Assembly: GCF_000813005.1 (NCBI RefSeq) | Contig: NZ_JSYP01000026.1 | Span: 90,125-154,124, forward strand | Reading direction: 5' to 3' | Length of the DNA: 64,000 nucleotides | DNA from: Flavobacterium sp. KMS | GTDB lineage: Bacteria; Bacteroidota; Bacteroidia; Flavobacteriales; Flavobacteriaceae | In this document: piece by piece, positions 61,030 through 64,000 of the stretch | How positions within the stretch are numbered: position 1 is the stretch's first letter | Layout of the letters: the number at the start of each line of letters is the position of its first letter | The notes under the pieces: model-generated | Database searches by the model: none | What the model was told of the DNA's origin: nothing | The model's input: only the letters and a program-made list of their open reading frames with translations | Made by a program: the position numbers and the translations under genes

Positions 61030-61037
61030 TAATTTTG
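61030..61037 (+). promoter_or_regulatory. Candidate rimO promoter, -7 element
   Basis: TAATTTTG matches TAnnTTTG with the ATG 20 bp downstream. No good TTG at 19 bp. Confidence 0.5.
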
Positions 61038-61056
61038 CACTCCAATTTATAAAAGT

Positions 61057-62370
61057 ATGAGAACCAAGTCTTTAAAAAAGAATAAAATCAACGTAATCAC
61101 TCTTGGGTGTTCGAAAAATGTATATGATAGTGAAGTACTTATGGGGCAACTTCGCGCCAGCGGAAAGGAAGTAACACATGAAGCTCCTGCTGCCGAAGAA
61201 GGCAATATTATTGTAATAAACACTTGTGGTTTTATTGATAATGCTAAAGCAGAATCAGTAAACATGATTTTAGAGTACGCAGATAAGAAAGAAAAAGGAT
61301 TAGTAGATAAAGTTTTCGTGACAGGATGTCTGTCTGAACGTTACAGACCTGACTTAGAAAAAGAAATCCCAAATGTTGACCAATATTTTGGTACAACTGA
61401 ATTACCTCAATTATTAAAAGCACTAGGAGCTGATTATAAACATGAATTATTAGGTGAACGTTTAACTACAACTCCTAAAAATTACGCTTATTTAAAAATT
61501 GCTGAAGGTTGCGACAGACCTTGTAGTTTTTGTGCTATTCCGCTTATGCGTGGAAAACACGTATCGCAAACTATTGAAAAATTAGTAAAAGAAGCTGAAG
61601 GTTTAGCCAAAAATGGTGTAAAAGAATTAATCTTGATTGCTCAGGATTTAACTTATTACGGTCTTGACATATATAAGAAAAGAAATCTAGGCGAATTACT
61701 CGAAGCTTTAGTAAAAGTAGAAGGAATTGAATGGATTCGTTTGCATTACGCCTTCCCTACTGGTTTCCCGATGGACGTTCTTGAAATCATGAAACGCGAG
61801 CCAAAGATTTGTAACTATATTGATATTCCGTTGCAGCACATTTCGGATTCGGTTTTAAAATCAATGCGTCGTGGTACAACTCAAGAAAAAACAACAAAAT
61901 TATTAAAAGATTTCCGTAATGCTGTTCCAGGAATGGCTATTAGAACTACACTTATTGTAGGTTACCCAGGAGAAACTCAAGAGGATTTTAATATTCTTAA
62001 AGATTTTGTTCAGGAAATGAAATTTGACAGAATGGGTTGTTTTGCTTATTCTCATGAAGAAAACACACACGCTTATTTACTTGAAGACGATGTTCCAGAT
62101 GATGTTAAACAAGCTCGTGCTAATGAAATCATGGAATTACAATCTCAAATTTCATGGGATTTAAACCAAGAGAAAGTAGGACAAACTTTTAAATGTATCA
62201 TTGACAGAAAAGAAGGCGCTCATTTTGTTGGAAGAACAGAGTTCGATAGTCCTGATGTTGATAATGAAGTATTAATTGATGCGTCTAAAAACTATCTAAA
62301 AACTGGAGAATTTGTTAATATTAAAATAATAGAAGCTACAGAATTTGATTTATACGGTGAACCTGTTTAA
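61057..62370 (+). CDS. rimO: Ribosomal protein S12 methylthiotransferase
   Basis: A 437-aa radical SAM enzyme that adds methylthio to an Asp of ribosomal protein S12. It has the UPF0004 domain (TLGCSKNVYDSEVLMGQL near residue 16), the radical SAM cluster motif CDRPCSFCAIPLMRGKH near 150 and a C-terminal TRAM domain (from about 370). The three cluster Cys and the three N-terminal Cys are present. It is more RimO than MiaB by length and by the GCSKN-NVYDSE start. Confidence 0.96.
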   Translation: MRTKSLKKNKINVITLGCSKNVYDSEVLMGQLRASGKEVTHEAPAAEEGNIIVINTCGFIDNAKAESVNMILEYADKKEKGLVDKVFVTGCLSERYRPDLEKEIPNVDQYFGTTELPQLLKALGADYKHELLGERLTTTPKNYAYLKIAEGCDRPCSFCAIPLMRGKHVSQTIEKLVKEAEGLAKNGVKELILIAQDLTYYGLDIYKKRNLGELLEALVKVEGIEWIRLHYAFPTGFPMDVLEIMKREPKICNYIDIPLQHISDSVLKSMRRGTTQEKTTKLLKDFRNAVPGMAIRTTLIVGYPGETQEDFNILKDFVQEMKFDRMGCFAYSHEENTHAYLLEDDVPDDVKQARANEIMELQSQISWDLNQEKVGQTFKCIIDRKEGAHFVGRTEFDSPDVDNEVLIDASKNYLKTGEFVNIKIIEATEFDLYGEPV

Positions 62371-62416
62371 ATTTACAATACATTTTTTTTGAATATTTGA
62401 TTTTAAAACATAAGAC

Positions 62417-62920
62417 ATGAAAACAATTCAAACAGCAATAGTATTTGCCTTTATGTTATTTTTTGCAAACTCTGTTTCTGCTCAATACGGAAACGGGTAC
62501 GGTAATGGCTATGGTGGCGGTGGCTACGGTGGTGGTGGCTACGGCGGCGGCAGAATGAATGGTAGTATGAGCCAAGGTATGGGACAGATGGGTAATACCA
62601 GCAAACCCAAAGAGACTCCTGTTGAGGAAATTGTTGCCACAATAATGGAAGAACTAAAGCCTGAACTTAACCTTGATGCGTTACAAGAAATTGCAGTATC
62701 GAATGTTTTGATTGAAAGTATAAAAGAACAAGGTATACTTTTGAAAAACGAAAGTAGCAGCCAAGATGATAAAATAAAACAAATTCAAGCTCTTTCTGAA
62801 GTTACCAATAAACGAGTATCTGATTTTTTAAACAAAGATCAAAAAGAGAAGTACACTGTTTTTATGGAGCAACGCAAAAATCAAACTGGTTCCAAGAAAG
62901 CTAAGAAAAAGAAAAAATAA
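62417..62920 (+). CDS. Small exported Gly-rich protein of unknown function
   Basis: A 167-aa protein with a signal peptide (1-22, SVSAQ), a short Gly/Tyr-rich segment (about 23-60) and a helical C-terminal half with a Lys-rich end. The helical part (EIVATIMEELKPELNLDALQ and later KIKQIQALSEVTNKRVSDFL) suggests a coiled or helical bundle. I do not recognise it. It stands between rimO and an amidase gene, 34 bp before the latter. Confidence 0.65.
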   Translation: MKTIQTAIVFAFMLFFANSVSAQYGNGYGNGYGGGGYGGGGYGGGRMNGSMSQGMGQMGNTSKPKETPVEEIVATIMEELKPELNLDALQEIAVSNVLIESIKEQGILLKNESSSQDDKIKQIQALSEVTNKRVSDFLNKDQKEKYTVFMEQRKNQTGSKKAKKKKK

Positions 62921-62954
62921 TTGTTTTCTCTAAACATAAAAACAATTTCAAGAT

Positions 62955-63854
62955 ATGAAAAAGTATTTTTACTGTCTGATTACAGCAATTGCAATTACTT
63001 CTTGCTCAACGAATCCTTATAAGAATAGCGAAAAAGTATACGACCAGCAACTTAAGACTCTTGAAGATAAAATTACTAGCAAAGAGGCTCAGCCTATACC
63101 AGCACCAACAGTAGCTGTAAGTATAGACACTTCGTACGCTAAGCAATTACATATTTACAGAGACTCTCTTTCGATAACAGGATCGACTCCATTACAAAAT
63201 GGTATTAATACGGAATGGATTGGTACCGTAAATTTTAATTTACGCAAACCAAACTTCATCATTATTCACCATACAGCACAGGATTCTTTGCAACAAACTG
63301 TAAATACTTTTACTAAAGTAAAAACGCAAGTAAGTGCTCACTATATTATCTCCAGAGATGGTAAAGTGGTACAAATGCTAAACGATTATTTACGTGCTTG
63401 GCATGCTGGTAACTCGACTTGGGGAAAAAATACCGATCTTAATTCTTCTTCGTTAGGTATCGAATTAGATAATAACGGAACTGAGCCTTTCTCTGAAACA
63501 CAAATTAGTAGCTTAATTGCTCTATTAACGAGATTGAAAAAAGAGTACAATGTCCCTGCACAAAATATTTTAGGACATGGAGATATTGCTCCGGGAAGAA
63601 AACAAGACCCTAGTAAATTATTTCCTTGGAAAACACTAGCTGGTCTAGGTTTTGGGATTTGGCAAGATGAAATTCTGGAAGAAGCTCCGTTTGATTTTAA
63701 AATAGAACCTGCTTTACGCATCATAGGTTACAATACAAAGAATCTTACATCGGCAATTACCGCTTTTAAACTCCATTATATTCAAACCGAAGTTGATGGC
63801 GTATTGGATAGAAAAACAATAAATACTATTTATTCTATCTACAAGAAACAATAA
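62955..63854 (+). CDS. N-acetylmuramoyl-L-alanine amidase lipoprotein
   Basis: A 299-aa lipoprotein (signal ends ITSC, acylated Cys17) of the amidase_2/PGRP type, which cleaves the bond between N-acetylmuramic acid and the stem peptide. Zinc ligands are visible: His in IIHHTAQDS near 101, His in AWHAGNSTWG near 149, and the later His in LGHGDIAPGRKQDPSKLFPW near 208 (with Cys replaced by Asp-type variants, as in PGRP). Outer-membrane or periplasmic location. The last 60 residues are an additional helical segment with peptidoglycan-binding character. Confidence 0.92.
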   Translation: MKKYFYCLITAIAITSCSTNPYKNSEKVYDQQLKTLEDKITSKEAQPIPAPTVAVSIDTSYAKQLHIYRDSLSITGSTPLQNGINTEWIGTVNFNLRKPNFIIIHHTAQDSLQQTVNTFTKVKTQVSAHYIISRDGKVVQMLNDYLRAWHAGNSTWGKNTDLNSSSLGIELDNNGTEPFSETQISSLIALLTRLKKEYNVPAQNILGHGDIAPGRKQDPSKLFPWKTLAGLGFGIWQDEILEEAPFDFKIEPALRIIGYNTKNLTSAITAFKLHYIQTEVDGVLDRKTINTIYSIYKKQ

Positions 63855-63876
63855 AAAAAAGATTGTACAATAATAA

Positions 63877-63914
63877 AAACACGTTTTAGCCTTTCTAAAA
63901 CGTGTTTCTTTTTA
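63877..63914 (+). terminator. Terminator after the amidase gene
   Basis: A perfect 13-bp stem (63877-63889 with 63895-63907), a 5-nt loop and T-rich tail. Confidence 0.93.
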
Positions 63915-63929
63915 TAGAAACAATTCTAA

Positions 63930-63967
63930 ATAAAAAAAACTGCCAAAACATAGTTATGTTTTGACAG
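63930..63967 (-). terminator. Terminator of a minus-strand gene beyond the window
   Basis: Stem 63940-63952 with 63955-63967 (one mismatch); on the minus strand it is followed by eight T. It implies a gene ending here that begins to the right of the window. Confidence 0.8.
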
Positions 63968-64000
63968 CTTAAAAAAAAAAAAAAATATCAATCTTAATAT

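Overview
The window looks like chromosome of a Flavobacterium-type member of the Bacteroidota. Four things support this. The DNA is AT-rich, and genes start behind A-rich leaders rather than Shine-Dalgarno sites. Several genes have the phylum's TAnnTTTG -7 promoter element, two of them with a TTG exactly 19 bases upstream. Two proteins carry type IX secretion (T9SS) C-terminal signals. Many single-copy genes (typA, rimO, rpsT, proS, the FadL-like barrel) have Flavobacteriia-like sequences. There are no insertion sequences, prophage genes, CRISPR arrays or rRNA genes.

Layout. 0.2-4.2 kb: a GapN-type aldehyde dehydrogenase, a one-domain rhodanese, a Crp/Fnr regulator and a TauE/SafE exporter. 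4.3-7.0 kb: an accessory pocket with a SUKH (SMI1/KNR4) protein, a TIMP/NTR-like secreted protein and a barstar-like protein, plus two structured intergenic repeats. 7.1-9.5 kb: cydAB for cytochrome bd oxidase. 10.0-12.8 kb: a metallo-beta-lactamase/rhodanese fusion and a split YeeE/YedE transporter, which with the first rhodanese and TauE form a sulfur-handling neighbourhood. 12.8-17.2 kb: a lipoprotein hydrolase, a MarR/nitroreductase/YceI set with twin palindromic operators, and a beta-helix protein. 17.2-27.4 kb: the complete tryptophan operon trpE-G-D-C-F-B-A, preceded by a leader peptide with three consecutive Trp codons and an attenuator, and interrupted by five non-trp genes. 27.7-33.3 kb: a 2H phosphoesterase and a TetR-TolC-HlyD-EmrB efflux operon with twin operators. 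33.5-45.0 kb: a pRiA4b ORF-3-like protein, a four-helix-bundle protein, NdpA, a large GAF protein, an HD-PycTM protein (orphan Pycsar-effector-like), a phosphoesterase/outer-membrane-barrel fusion, and two poorly known genes. 45.1-53.6 kb: an ABC transporter pair, a T9SS type B protein, typA, and a PAS histidine kinase with its response regulator. 53.6-64 kb: rpsT, three tRNA-Glu genes, proS, secreted or outer-membrane proteins, rimO and a peptidoglycan amidase.

The most striking non-gene feature is the density of structured repeats between genes: long perfect inverted repeats, a three-copy element with a CGCTATATCTTTTT core, a regularly spaced row of mini-hairpins, and word-like repeats that end in the A-tract just before start codons. 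Both four-helix-bundle genes (relatives of the proteins encoded in 23S rRNA intervening sequences) sit between inverted copies of such repeats. The one in the trp operon has perfect 30-nt complementary ends. This suggests, as a hypothesis, an IVS-like element living in mRNA. All calls come from reading the sequence; no database search was run.
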